Source of the DNA: Cordylochernes scorpioides
Taxonomy: Eukaryota > Arthropoda > Arachnida > Pseudoscorpiones > Chernetidae
Direction of reading: 5' to 3'
DNA: 64,000 nt
NCBI GenBank assembly: GCA_030710605.1
Contig: CP092876.1
Span: forward strand, 88,391,774-88,455,773
Part shown: piece after piece, positions 1 to 10,113 of the stretch
Position numbering within the stretch: the stretch's first letter is position 1
How the letters are laid out: every line of letters starts with the position of its first letter
Translations under genes and position numbers: made by a program
The notes under the pieces: generated by a model
What the model saw: the letters and a program-made list of their open reading frames with translations, nothing else
Database searches by the model: none
What the model was told of the DNA's origin: nothing

Positions 1-130
1 CACTCAATTATATCAGGGTATCAAGCTTGTAGAGCTTGTTGATGGTGTCTGCTGGGGATGTCTTCTTCTTTCTTATCTCCACTCAATCATATCAGGGTGT
101 CAAGCTTGTAGATCTTGTAGAGCTCATCAA
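1..130 (-). repeat. Two partial 3' ends of a (GAA)n-tailed retroposon
   Basis: Two staggered copies of the same sequence, each with a CTTCTTCTTTCTTATCTCC block followed by a segment about a repeated CAAGCTTGTA motif. The reverse complement matches the 3' end of the insertion that ends at 18937 (its tail is GAAGAAGAAG). So these are minus-strand 3' fragments of that retroposon family, the second lying directly behind the first. No coding part is present. Confidence 0.55.
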
Positions 131-302
131 TGGATGAGTCAATACAGTCAATAATGTGTTTTTGGGGTTGCAGATTAAGAATTGCATAGAACTCTGCAAG
201 ATAATGATATAGCACAATTTGGATTATTGATTATAACCAAAAAAAAGGTTTTTTTTCCATATTTTAATTCTAAGAATAACTATCTGTACTGTGTACAGCC
301 TA

Positions 303-486
303 CTCCACCCTGACGAGCGCAAAACGTGTTCGTGGATGGCTTTTCTTGATTTATCAAAAAATTGGGTTGGCCAAATATCAGGGAACAGGTTAAATCAATG
401 AATAGTTGATTTTTGTTCCACTAGATGGCGCTGTGCCTTCTGAAAAGCACATGTGCTCCTGGTCAGGATATGCCTTTTTTATTTTT
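303..486 (+). mobile_element. Hammerhead repeat family HH1, decayed monomer
   Basis: From CGTGG at 331 to about 486 this matches the copy at 60570-60722 almost base for base, and more distantly the HH1 copies at 22.1 and 62.2 kb. Just upstream (305-335) lies a decayed hammerhead: CCAC, CTGACGAG, then AAAAC and CGTGG in the expected order, but the stem II strand is eroded and GAAA is not intact. HH1 has no protein and looks like the pseudo-LTR part of a Penelope-like element or a retrozyme-like RNA element. Confidence 0.5.
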
Positions 487-603
487 AATTATCTGTGTTT
501 CTCAGAAAACTATCTTCTTCTTATCTGCTATCTTGTTTACACACTTGATAACAGTAACTATTTAAACCATGCTGTGGTAAAATTTCTAATTCAATACTTT
601 TGT

Positions 604-640
604 CTGAAGATGGTAACAACACTGTTACCGAAACGTCACA
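604..640 (+). ncRNA. Hammerhead-like ribozyme motif (CUGAAGA type)
   Basis: CTGAAGA (604-610) fits the CUGANGA core. A perfect 7-bp stem II follows: GGTAACA (612-618) with TGTTACC (623-629), loop ACAC. Then come GAAA (630-633) and GTC (635-637) as cleavage triplet. ACGT in the stem III strand is self-complementary, as in dimeric hammerheads. Against it: one extra base (611) between core and stem II, and a stem I of only about 3 bp. Probably a decayed or weak ribozyme from a Penelope-like element. Confidence 0.45.
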
Positions 641-1792
641 CACTATTTATTTATTTAGATTTGGTCTTATTACCTTGTGTCTACAAGATAATGATCACTA
701 TTTACTGATGTTACCCCACAGTGCTCCTGTACCAGGATGGTAAAATGGTCCAGCAACCACGTTGTCATAAGTTGTCTTTTCACAAGGGGATAAGAAGCAA
801 GTTTGCAACATATACACTCGGAAAACAAAAATATTTACTGGCCGAAGTATCTTTAATTTTAATAACTATACACTTTGTTCTCTTTTTATGCGGTTTTGGA
901 GTTATGCGGTGCAAGAAAAAAAAAATTATTCGAATTTCGAAAATTTTTTTTTTGGTGATTCACTTTTTCTGAAAACGAATAAGAATAACAACTACAACTC
1001 TACTATTACGCAATCAATACAAAGAAAGAATTTTGTAACGTCCTGGTTGTATGTTAAGTTATCCAACAAACAGTAGAGGGGAAGTTCCAATGTCTTTTAT
1101 TCCGCGCCTGCCGGTGTCTTACACAACTCGTGCAAAACCGAAATCAAAACTGAAAACCCGCCGGCGTGCCAGCTGCCGTTACAAATTTCTTTTTTCTTTT
1201 ATTGACATGTTTTTTCTTGATTTGTTCTTAAAAACAAAAGAGACAAAAACAAAAATACCTCGTTAAAATTGCGTGTTTTTATGCTGCATTTTGTTTTTGT
1301 ATGAAACTAATTAACCCGGCAGCGGTCGCGCCCTCTTTTATACCTTGAAAGGTCGCGGTGGGTAAAATTTACCCACTTTTAAAAACTTAAATAAATCAAA
1401 TATTCTTTTCAATATTTTTATTGTTTTCTATGTTAGAATAATGATTTGTCTATTAAATAACTTTACATAAAATCCTGAGATATAAAAATCATATTTTATT
1501 TATTTTATTAATAACAAATTAAAATATCAAATATTTATGATATGTTAGACTATTTTATGAAAATAAAAATATATATTGAAGATTAACTTCATTAACTTTA
1601 TTAACATCTCTCATGAAACGCGATATCCCAAACTCAGGGATATTTGCGTCAATACCTTTCACTGCATCACAGCAATTCGGCTATATACAATCCTGTTCAA
1701 TTTTTTATTTTACATAAATTAACTAAAGAAAATTGTCCAAAGAGAAAAACTAAAACAACAAAGCAAAACACACAGAGCAAGCATCGCAGTTC

Positions 1793-2890
1793 TTTTTTTT
1801 TTTCTAAGATTCCTTCTCTTTTTTCCAATTCAAGAGAAAGTTGTATATGTATTTACAAAATTGATCAAAATTTTTATACTTTTCTTTTTTGTCTACAAAT
1901 TCATCAAGCTGTCCAATACGACCAAATCTATTTTCCCTAAAATCCCGGAAAATTGGGCACTCCAGAAGTAGATGTCTCGCGTCTTGAATTTCACCTCCGC
2001 AGAAGCATCCTGGTTCCTTCACGGCGCCGATAGTTGCCAAAAATTTTCCAAAATTGCCATGATCTGTAATGAATTGGATATTATAAAAATTTGGACGGAA
2101 AAATCTTGGAATTCCAGATACGAAAAAGCTTCTGAAAATTTCATTTGTGTTCTCAAAAATTTCATTCATTTTTGCGTGTAAGAATGATTTGACTATACTT
2201 GGAGCATGGGGTTCGTAAGTAATTAGATCTTCAGTGGACAGATGGGCTAGATCATATTTGATTATTCTAGATTCTATATAGTCTGTTAGGAGTGGAATTT
2301 TTGCCAAACTATGCACACAGTTTGATGAAGTGGTTTTATATGCTCTAACTGCCCATAAAATGATCTGGTACTGCATGGAATTCAGTTTTTGTTTAGAACG
2401 ATTGTTTAAATATTTAAACCAAATTTCTGATCCGTATGTAAGTACAGGCCTTATTATTGTTTTATATAAAGTTAACCTCTTTTGAGTGTCTAAACCCCAC
2501 ATATTGCCACTTAGTGAACATAATAAATTTTTCATACGTCCTGCCTTACACAGAATATCATTAACATGCGGTGTAAAGTTAACTTTGTTTTTCCATTTAT
2601 GATTAGAAAATTTCATTCCCAGAATTTTTACTTGCTTGACCGGCATTATTATATTGTTATTAACCTTAATAGGTATTTTTTGTCTGTTATGTAGGTATAG
2701 CATATTAGTCTTCTCTGTACTGATCGTTAATTTATTTCTATATCACCATTGGATCACATAATTTAAGGTGTATTCACTTGCGGTTTTTAGTCCTTCAATA
2801 GTCTTATTCCAGCAAATTATTGTAACGTCGTCTGCATATTGAAGATAGGTTATAAAATATAAATTTGTATGAAAGTTATCACTTCCTTTC
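1793..2890 (-). pseudogene. 5'-truncated LINE inserted in piggyBac
   Basis: Only the C-terminal end of a jockey/R1/I-type LINE ORF2 remains. It opens with the reverse-transcriptase catalytic YADD box (near 2850), has one stop near 2748, then reads through 299 codons (2703-1804). The thumb/linker GLDTQKRLTLYKTIIRPVLT is clear, and near the end stands a Cys-His knuckle (CFCGG...H...C). The stop codon is directly followed by an 11-base poly(A) (poly-T at 1793-1803), which marks the 3' end. Endonuclease and most of the RT are missing, typical of abortive target-primed reverse transcription. Confidence 0.8.
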
Positions 2891-2938
2891 ATAGAAATTA
2901 GGACTTGTTTCGTCCTTTATGACATTCTTGACAAATTA

Positions 2939-4606
2939 TTACAGAGTGTTCCTTACACAAAAAAAAGCAAAACAGTACTGGCAATGTTGAATAGTTTTTC
3001 TGTCCTTTTTTTCTTTCTGGCATTTCTTGCATCGATGTCTTTCTCCTATTTTTGGCTTTTTAGATGGACCAGGCTCTAACAAATTAAAAATATAGGATGC
3101 CTTTTCCATTATTTCACATGGCATTCTTCCGCTTACTGTGCGAACTTTGACCATCTCTTCAATAAGATCTAAGGATAAGGTTTTCAAAAAATGACGTCTT
3201 GATTTAACCTTTGATGCGTTGCCATTTTCAAAATGAATTATCTGGGAATTTATTGCCCCAATATTCAAAAGTGAATAAAAAATAACCATGGGCCATCTTC
3301 TTGAATTTCTAGCACAGTTATATGTAGCTGTCATTTCGTCCATCATATCTACACCACCCTTTGTCATATTATAAAACATTATAATCTCTGGCTTTTTCAA
3401 TTCTCCCGTTGAATCATCTATATTTGCATCGTGGTGCAGAGTTGAAAGCATAAGTACAACTTTATTCTCTTTAGGCTTGTATGAAAGAAGTGTCATTTCA
3501 CTTTGAAAGCCAAAAACACTAGTGTGTACATTTCTACCTCTGCTGATGACAAACTCTGAGGGGATTTCCTTTTTATTTCTTTTTAAGGTACCAACAATTG
3601 TTAGTCTTATTTGTTGTAAAAGTTTTAGAGCTAAAGAATAACTGGTGAACCAGTTATCCATTGTTACATTGCGGCCAGTTCCCTTGATTGGCTCACACAA
3701 TCGTTCCACAACGTCACTTGGACTGTTGCTGACATTGTAAGGACCTTCAGGGTTTTTTCCTGAATAAATCTCCAAGTTACAAGTATAAAACATTTTTGAA
3801 TCCACGAGAGCAAATAATTTTATTCCATATTTATTGTGTTTACTCGGAATATACTGCCTGAAATTGCATTTCCCTCTGAAAGCGTCAAGCTTTTCATCCA
3901 CCGTTGTATATTCCGAAGGAGAATAATGCTTTTGGCAATTTTTTACAAAAGTATCAAGAATCAATCTCACAGCTGCTAATTTATCTTGACGAAGTCTTTC
4001 ATTTCTTGTAGCTTTGTCATCAAAACGAATTACTCTGAGAAGAAATCGGAATCTGTTTTCAGACATAGCTATTCTACACAATTCAAATCCAGTACTATCT
4101 CTTGCCCATGCATCATCTGTATTCAATTTATTCGCTTTCATGACCCCAAGAAAGTAAATAATTCCCAATAAAGCTTTAATTTCATGTAGGTTTGTCAAAT
4201 TAGCATCTCTTTCTCTGCTATAGTTCTGCTGAATATTCCTAATGTAAATGTTAGTATTTGTAACTATGCATTCAAGTATATTGTCATCTATAAAGAGATT
4301 CCAACAATCTAATATCGATTTAGCATTTTTTGCTTCACCCTTTACCCCTGGTAGATGGGTGATAATATTTTCACTGCGAGTTCGAACATTTTTTGGGGGA
4401 AGAGCTTTCTTCCATTTAGTCTTTTGGTCCTTTCCTATATAGTAATTGAAGCTTGGATCCTCATTGTTTTCTTCTTCTGATAATGTATACTGTTCAGTGT
4501 CTGTACTCCAATTCCTCTCTTCTATATGATCATCAGTTTCTGATTCCTCATCATCGGGATTTGGAATATTATTATCATCACGGAGAAAATCAGCATTTGA
4601 AAGCAT
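2939..4606 (-). CDS. piggyBac transposase (near intact)
   Basis: Cut-and-paste transposase of 555 residues, full family length. An acidic N-terminus (residues 1-60) precedes the DDE core. The three catalytic Asp sit in TVDEKLDAFRG, TMDNWFTS and NMTKGGVDMMDEM, all present. The C-terminus has the cysteine-rich DNA-binding domain (CKKC, CQYC, FFC). At the very end a one-base shift near 2952 makes the frame stop at VRNTL; in the next frame the knuckle continues with ICQECH and stops soon after. So the protein may lose its last zinc ligands. Otherwise no stop or shift over 1.6 kb, which means a young copy. TIRs and TTAA show it is a transposon gene, not a domesticated one. Confidence 0.9.
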   Translation of the reverse strand: MLSNADFLRDDNNIPNPDDEESETDDHIEERNWSTDTEQYTLSEEENNEDPSFNYYIGKDQKTKWKKALPPKNVRTRSENIITHLPGVKGEAKNAKSILDCWNLFIDDNILECIVTNTNIYIRNIQQNYSRERDANLTNLHEIKALLGIIYFLGVMKANKLNTDDAWARDSTGFELCRIAMSENRFRFLLRVIRFDDKATRNERLRQDKLAAVRLILDTFVKNCQKHYSPSEYTTVDEKLDAFRGKCNFRQYIPSKHNKYGIKLFALVDSKMFYTCNLEIYSGKNPEGPYNVSNSPSDVVERLCEPIKGTGRNVTMDNWFTSYSLALKLLQQIRLTIVGTLKRNKKEIPSEFVISRGRNVHTSVFGFQSEMTLLSYKPKENKVVLMLSTLHHDANIDDSTGELKKPEIIMFYNMTKGGVDMMDEMTATYNCARNSRRWPMVIFYSLLNIGAINSQIIHFENGNASKVKSRRHFLKTLSLDLIEEMVKVRTVSGRMPCEIMEKASYIFNLLEPGPSKKPKIGERHRCKKCQKEKKDRKTIQHCQYCFAFFCVRNTL

Positions 4607-5156
4607 TTTATGTAAAATAATGTAAAAAGAGGAAATAAAATATAAATCCTACATTATTGTTGGAAGAGAGAATAGATTGTATTATTGCACTTGGGGCAGC
4701 AAAACCAAACAACAAGAAGCCAGAAAGTAACTCGAAACTTAATTACGCAAACCAAAACCAAAAGCGTTAAAAGGTCGCGCTGGGTAAAAATTACCCAATG
4801 ACGAGAACTCAAAAGGTCGCACTGGGTAAAATTGACCCAAACATGCTAATAAAATGAATATATGTCATAAAATTAAAATTATAGGTTTATTATAATAATC
4901 TTTAGATAGATTTAGAAAGGTACTGATAATATATATATATTAAATATATATATTTTTTAATATAGAAATATTTTCGAAAAGTTCCTTCTGGGTAATTTTT
5001 ACCCATTGCGACCGCTTAAGGGTTCTTTGTGAAAGAAGGCTACTACCGAAAACCGGAAGATAAATTTACTCAAGTGAATTGTAAGTTTTTTTGAATAATT
5101 TTAGTGCGTAATTGTACATTAAGTTTTTTCTATAATTTTTAGTCCTCTTAAAGAAA

Positions 5157-6918
5157 ATGTGTGACAATAATAAAAAACAAAAAAGAAGTGCAATTTCGCT
5201 AGAAACCAAAATTATAATTCTCGATTGCTTGGCGAAAGGAGAAAGATCAACAGCAATAGGTAAACGTTATAATTTAGGCGAATCTACTATAAGAGCAATA
5301 AAAAAAATGAAGCGGCAATAAGAAGATCAGTCAGATCTGGTACAAATTTGAGTTCTAAAATTTCATCATATTCAAGAGGCACTTTAATAGAAAAAAACAG
5401 AAAAGGCTTTCGTAATTTGGATTGAAGATTTAACTCAAAAAGAATTCCGTTAGATGGACATTTAATCAAGATGAAAGCCCTTAAATTTTACAAGGAGTTA
5501 AAAGAATCAGAGCCATCTACATCTTCACGTGAAAGTAATCCACAATTCTCTGCCAGCACAGGGTGGTTAACTGGTTTTATAAAAAGACATTCTTTTCATA
5601 ATCTAAAAATAAAAGGTGAGGTGGCTTCTGCAGATGAAGAAGCTGCTAGAAAATATCCTGAAAAGTTGGCTAAAATTATTAAAGATGGAGGATATTGTGC
5701 CCATCAAATCTTCAATGCTGATGAAACAGGATTGTTTTGGAAAAAAATGCCAACCCGTACTTACATTGCAAAGTCCGAAAAAAATGCCAGTGGTTTTAAA
5801 GCTGCTAAAGATCGAGTTACTTTATTGCTGTGCAGCAATGCATCTGGCGATCGAATGTTAAAACCGCTGCTTGTAAATCGATCTTTAAAACCACGTGCAT
5901 TAAAAGGAAAAGACTTAAATACACTGCCCGTACATTGGATGGCAAACAAGAAGGCCTGGGTAACAACGGCTATTTTCACTGAATGGTTCAATAAATGCTT
6001 CGTACCCGAAGTAGAAAATTATATGAAAGAGATGGGTCTCGAATTTAAGATCTTATTAATTCTTGACAATGCACCAGGTCATCCAAACTTAGAACATCCA
6101 AATATAAAGGTAGTTTTTTTCCCTCCAAACACAACGAGCCTAATTCAACCATTAGATCAGGGAATTATTTCAACATTTAAAAAATATTATGTAAAATTCA
6201 CTTTCCAATTCATTTTCGATAAACTGGAATCCGATACAATAACAGTTACTGAAGTTTGGAAACAATTTAATATCTTGAACTGTGTAGATCATGTTGCGTT
6301 AGCAATTGCCGAGATAAAATCACAAACTTTAAATGCATGTTGGAAAGCTGCTTGGCCTGAATGCGTATCAAAGAGAAAGGAATCAAATAGAACAACAATG
6401 GAAACATCAGATATTATTTAAATTGCTAAGGAAATAGGTGGGGAAGGTTTTGATGATTTTGGCGAGCATGATATAGAAGAATTGCTTGTGGACGAAGCCC
6501 TAAATGATGATGATATTTTGGAAAGTATGGTAGATACTACTAAAGATTTCGAAACAGTGTGTGTAGATAGCGAACAGGAAGATGTTACTCCACTGGACGA
6601 AAAATTACTTCGGGAAGGCCTTCAACTTTCCGGTAAATTGGAAATTTTTTTTATTCAAAATGATAATGATGTAGAACGCGCCTTAAAATTCCAACGTGAT
6701 CTGAAATTTTGTATGTCTGGCTACAGAGAACTCTACAAAGAACTAGTCAAGCCATCACAGCGTTTGATTACTGACTACCTTGTCAAAGAAAAAAAATCAC
6801 TGAAGTTCCTAAAGAAGCATTACCATGTAGATCTGATGACGTAATTTTATCTTCAAGTGATGAAAGTGATCTTGCACCAATCCACAAACGGGTTCGCACA
6901 TTATCAGACAGCGAATAA
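5157..6918 (+). pseudogene. Tigger/pogo transposase, frameshifted
   Basis: The start ATG (5157) opens a CENP-B N-terminal helix-turn-helix (KRSAISLETKIIILDCLAKG...IGKRYNLGESTI). A frameshift in an A-run near 5310 leads into the main frame (to 6421): second HTH (GWLTGFIKRHSFHNLKIKG) and the DDE_1 catalytic domain with NADETGLFW, LILDNAPGHP and LIQPLDQGIISTFK carrying the three acidic residues. A stop at 6419-6421 interrupts the acidic C-terminal part, which continues at 6482-6844 and, after another shift, to 6918. All catalytic residues survive, but at least three lesions make it inactive. Confidence 0.85.
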
Positions 6919-7255
6919 TGATGAAAACATTCTTAATATGATTTTAACTAAAGTTTTGTTTATGTTTTTTTTTACATATTAAGTTTTGTTTTTGTTATTA
7001 ACACACATGTGCCATTTATTAAAATATTATGAGAAAAAAATTAAATCTTATTATTTATAAATTTTTTTTATGCGATTTCTGGTGCATTTTAAAACATTAT
7101 TTAGGTTTTATGCGATTTTTTTAATAAATGGAACGTATCCATCATTTTACATATAAATGTATGTCTTTTTTTGTGCGATTTTTTTTATGCGGATTCCCCT
7201 GGAACGCATCTACCGCATAAAAAAAGAACCAAGTGTATATACTCATGGACAAAAC

Positions 7256-7358
7256 TGTTTTAATGTCCATCCATACAGAGTTCAAAACAACAACTCACCC
7301 GTGCAGGCCCGGTCACGCTCCGCCGCGTCACGTGGGAAAACATACAGTTCCCAGCACA
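7256..7358 (-). repeat. 3' LTR of gypsy-2
   Basis: 103 bp, TG...CA ends, differing from the other LTR by only a few bases (for example GCAGG against GCATG), so the insertion is fairly recent. Preceded, on the minus strand, by the polypurine tract AAAAAGGGGGATG. Confidence 0.8.
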
Positions 7359-7377
7359 TCCCCCTTTTTAAGATTTG

Positions 7378-7420
<43 letters not shown>
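7378..7420. repeat. (AT)n microsatellite
   Basis: About 42 bases of uninterrupted AT dinucleotide inside the 3' non-coding part of gypsy-2. Confidence 0.95.
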
Positions 7421-7421
<1 letters not shown>

Positions 7422-8259
7422 TAATTTAAGCCAACAAACCCAAATTGTATATAATTTATGACAAGATTTTAATGTTGTATAATAGAAACACATCTGTAAA
7501 TGATTATACGCATTATTGACATGTGTCTTTACATCATCATATGTAATGCAATTTGTAAAAACAGGATAAATAAATAAAAATCTGCAATATATTAAGAGTT
7601 GAGCTAAGCAAGAAATAGAAGTCATAACGTCAAAATCGAGATAGATTTAGAATTCCCACAACAAGGTCTAAAAATGGGCCAGACCACCCATACTCTTGAC
7701 ATCTGGTGGAATGCAAAGCCCCCTCTCACATCTGGTGACATGCAAAGCCCCCTTTCTCAGAAACGGCCCCTGTCGCATAAGGCCCCCCGTCTTAACCTAT
7801 AAATACAGTCACTTTACAGTCACTTGACAGTTAGTTCACCTTAGCGCAAGCCCACGTCGGTTGTCACCAAGGTCCTCCTCATCCACCATGTAGTCAGTAA
7901 GAAATCTTCTATCTCTCCATCTTTCGCTCCTAGCTCAACTTTTATCTGTGCACGGAATTTCTTAGTGCAACTGTGTCTTCGTTTTTTGTGTGGACATTCC
8001 CAAGCTTTCCACTCTGCCTCGACCACGACTGCCTGTACTTTGTGAGAACTTTAAAAGGTCTTCCAAGGTGCAGAGAGGTACTGGAAAACTTCCCATCCTG
8101 ACTGTTCCTCTCGGTCAACACAGTATAGCGAGAGTCAACACTTCATCATCACAAAGTTAGTCGACAGGATTCTACAACAAGGCTTACCAGACCTCAACTC
8201 ATTACAGTTAGTCGACAGGATTCTACAAGAGCTACCAGGACTTCAACTTATTTCATATA
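7421..8259 (+). other. Unclassified promoter-like region inside gypsy-2
   Basis: No credible coding frame. A TATAAATA box stands at 7799-7806, downstream of two GACATCTGGTG/CATCTGGTGACATG repeats (7698-7746) and C-rich clusters. Near 8155-8257 a 50-bp unit starting CAGTTAGTCGACAGGATT is repeated twice. TATA box plus tandem units resemble an LTR or 5' leader of a retrotransposon on the plus strand, but I find no second copy or target duplication, so it stays unnamed. Confidence 0.3.
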
Positions 8260-8264
8260 CATTA

Positions 8265-8554
8265 TGTGGTGTTTTGCATAACAATAGTTATGTTTTAGAT
8301 AAATTGTCGAGATATGCAAATAAGGTTTTGCATAGTGTTTGTTTGTTGTTATTATGTTAATTATTTTTATGTATATATATGTATCATTAAATTGTAAATA
8401 GTCAGTCAGATTAGTGTTATGAGCGAATAAAGATTTTATCTCAGACCTAGTGGATCTCGGTGACCTGGTGTAGTGTAGAGACACAACAGTGGCGACGAGT
8501 ATAAAGGACGTAGACACAACAGTGGCGACGAGTATAAAGGACGTAGACACAACA
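8265..8554 (+). repeat. 5' LTR of gypsy-1
   Basis: 290 bp. Identical in plan to the 3' LTR but with one additional 33-bp unit (GTGGCGACGAGTATAAAGGA...) at its end: two copies here, one in the 3' LTR. The unit begins like the primer-binding site, so it may come from a strand-transfer slip. Confidence 0.85.
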
Positions 8555-8582
8555 GTGGCGACGAAGGAAAAGTAAGCGAACA

Positions 8583-10055
8583 ATGATGAATATTAACCAG
8601 TTCAACCCAAACAATGGAAATGAAATATCAAGTTATTTAGAACGCTTTGAATCCTATTGCATAGCGAATGATATAGTAAAGATCTTTAAAAAGAAGGCAA
8701 CATTTTTCTCGCTATGCGGAAGAGAAACGTATAATATAATAAGGACGTTGACCTCTCCCAAGAATCCATTGGAAACAGAATGGGAGGAGATAGTAGCAGG
8801 GATTAAAAAATATTTTGATCCAACGCCAAATATAATAGTGCAGCGTTTTAAATTTGCGAAAAGGCTTCAAATGCCAAATGAAACAATATCTGAATTTATA
8901 ACAGCTCTAAAGAAAATTGCCGAGAAGTGTGAATTCCCTGATGTGGAAGATAGGTTGCGTGATGCCCTAGTATGCGGCATTCTAAGCGAAGAGATACAAT
9001 CAATGCTGTTAATGAACAGTATGCTAACATTTAAAGTGGCTCAAGAGATGGCATTGGCACATGAGGCTGCGGTAAGGAACGTTGCAGAAATTAAAGACGG
9101 AAAACCTCAGGAAGAAATTAATGTAATGGGAAGAGCTGTTAAGGTGAGACGGAGGAATGAGAAGATTTTTCAATGTTTCCGCTGTGGATATACAAACCAC
9201 AGAGAAGAGCAATGTTTCTTTAAAGAGAAAAGATGTTTTAAATGTCAGAAGTTAGGGCATATATCTAGGGTCTGTAAGAACGGGAACTGGAGGAGCGATC
9301 GTAATAATAACTGCTCGATAGATGAGGAGGCAGAGGCAACTAATGGCCTTTTTAATATAAATCAAGTGAAGGACACCAGTAACATGCGGAATTATATGGT
9401 AAAAGTACGGACTAGCGGTCGAGATATGAATATGCTCATTGACTCAGGAACAAGAAAAAATATTATTTCTGAGAAGACGTATATAAGAACTTGGGTGAAG
9501 TCAGAAAGGCCTAGAATAGAGAAGGATTCTACCAAGTTGGTGCAATGGAACAGACAGAGGTTATCCATTCTGGGTAAAATAAAAGCCGACGTAAAAGTGA
9601 ACAAAAGAAGTATCACAATGGAATTTCTTGTGATCGAAGGTCCGGGCCCAAATCTGATTGGAAGGGAGGCGTTTGACCAGATTGGAATTGGTCTTGAATG
9701 GATGAATTATGGCGACAGTGTATGTCAAATCAATGAGGTAATGAATGGAAATGGTATGGCCGCTGCGATGAACGGTAATGGCAAGGGAATGGCCGCGGCT
9801 ATGAATGGAACCGCCAATGGAATGATGAGCGGAGCTAATGGAATGGGCGCGGGTTACATGAACGGTGGGGAGGACATGTACAGTGAGGGTGACGGGCTGA
9901 GCGTGTACGGCAACCCCGGCGTGGACTTCCCACTTTTCGCCTCGGTGCCCCGAGACCAGCTTCCAATGCGGACAACAGGAGCTTCCTGGATACTATGCCG
10001 ATCAGGAGGGACCCACCAAGGCTGGAGGAAACACCTGGGCCAAGTAGACCAATAA
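8583..10055 (+). CDS. Gypsy-1 Gag-protease fusion with foreign tail
   Basis: 490 codons starting at the first ATG after the primer-binding site. Residues about 1-170 are a retrotransposon Gag (helical, with CGRETYNIIRTL and VAGIKKYFDP). Two CCHC knuckles follow (CFRCGYTNHREEQC, CFKCQKLGHISRVC). A retroviral-type aspartic protease spans about 275-380: MLIDSGTRKNIIS is the active-site box (DSG) and GPNLIGREAFDQ the C-terminal box. From about 386 the chain changes to Asn/Gly/Met/Ala-rich repeats (MNGNG, GMAAAMNG) and a cuticle-protein-like stretch, which do not belong to gypsy. The ORF is open throughout but has no RT. Confidence 0.75.
   Translation: MMNINQFNPNNGNEISSYLERFESYCIANDIVKIFKKKATFFSLCGRETYNIIRTLTSPKNPLETEWEEIVAGIKKYFDPTPNIIVQRFKFAKRLQMPNETISEFITALKKIAEKCEFPDVEDRLRDALVCGILSEEIQSMLLMNSMLTFKVAQEMALAHEAAVRNVAEIKDGKPQEEINVMGRAVKVRRRNEKIFQCFRCGYTNHREEQCFFKEKRCFKCQKLGHISRVCKNGNWRSDRNNNCSIDEEAEATNGLFNINQVKDTSNMRNYMVKVRTSGRDMNMLIDSGTRKNIISEKTYIRTWVKSERPRIEKDSTKLVQWNRQRLSILGKIKADVKVNKRSITMEFLVIEGPGPNLIGREAFDQIGIGLEWMNYGDSVCQINEVMNGNGMAAAMNGNGKGMAAAMNGTANGMMSGANGMGAGYMNGGEDMYSEGDGLSVYGNPGVDFPLFASVPRDQLPMRTTGASWILCRSGGTHQGWRKHLGQVDQ
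9737..10008 (+). other. Captured host fragment: cuticle chitin-binding (CPAP1-like)
   Basis: GC-rich block unlike its surroundings. After a low-complexity MNGNG region it encodes GNPGVDFPLFASVP; skipping one C in the CCCC run near 9953 gives ETSFQCGQQELPGYYADQE. That order (DFP...VP.TSF.C....PGYYAD.E) is the start of an arthropod peritrophin-type chitin-binding domain of CPAP1 cuticle proteins. It breaks off before the next conserved Cys, then the true pol C-terminus (PSRPIRNRRLPEYLKDRV) follows in another frame. Inferred to be a transduced host cDNA/exon piece. Confidence 0.65.
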
Positions 10056-10113
10056 GAAACCGGAGACTCCCCGAATACTTAAAAGATCGTGTAACAAATT
10101 GGGGGTGAGAAGA

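Larger units (their letters stand above)
1315..5022 (-). mobile_element. piggyBac transposon
   Basis: TTAA at 1311-1314 is followed by CCCGGCAGCGGTCGCG. The right end reads TGCGACCGCTTAAGGG (5007-5022) followed by TTCT, a mutated TTAA. Imperfect 16-bp inverted repeats and a TTAA target are diagnostic for piggyBac. Subterminal GGTCGC-TGGGTAA-TTACCCA repeats occur near 1350-1380, at 4771-4798, 4813-4840 and 4988-5006. It carries one transposase gene (minus strand) and, behind it, a LINE insertion. Confidence 0.9.
871..7235 (+). mobile_element. Tigger/pogo DNA transposon (split by piggyBac)
   Basis: Terminal inverted repeats: the left end begins CACTTTGTTCTCTTTTTATG at 871; the reverse complement of the right end begins CACTTGGTTCTTTTTTTATG (ending at 7235). 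Both are flanked by TA (869-870 and 7236-7237), the usual Tc1/mariner/pogo duplication. Inside are a CENP-B-type DNA-binding region and a DDE_1 transposase (5157-6918). The piggyBac at 1315-5022 splits the 5' part. Without it the element is about 2.65 kb, normal for Tigger. Segments 894-1310 and 5027-5156 are its 5' non-coding sequence. Confidence 0.85.

Noticed and set aside
406..1266. Short open frames between 406 and 1266
   Set aside because: They lie in the HH1 repeat, AT-rich DNA and the Tigger 5' end, with no motif or consistent composition.
2939..4606. Domesticated piggyBac (PGBD-type) host gene
   Set aside because: TIRs and a TTAA target are still present, so it is an ordinary transposon.
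7233..7424. Short frames ending in poly(Ile-Tyr)
   Set aside because: They only read through LTR sequence and the (AT)n microsatellite.
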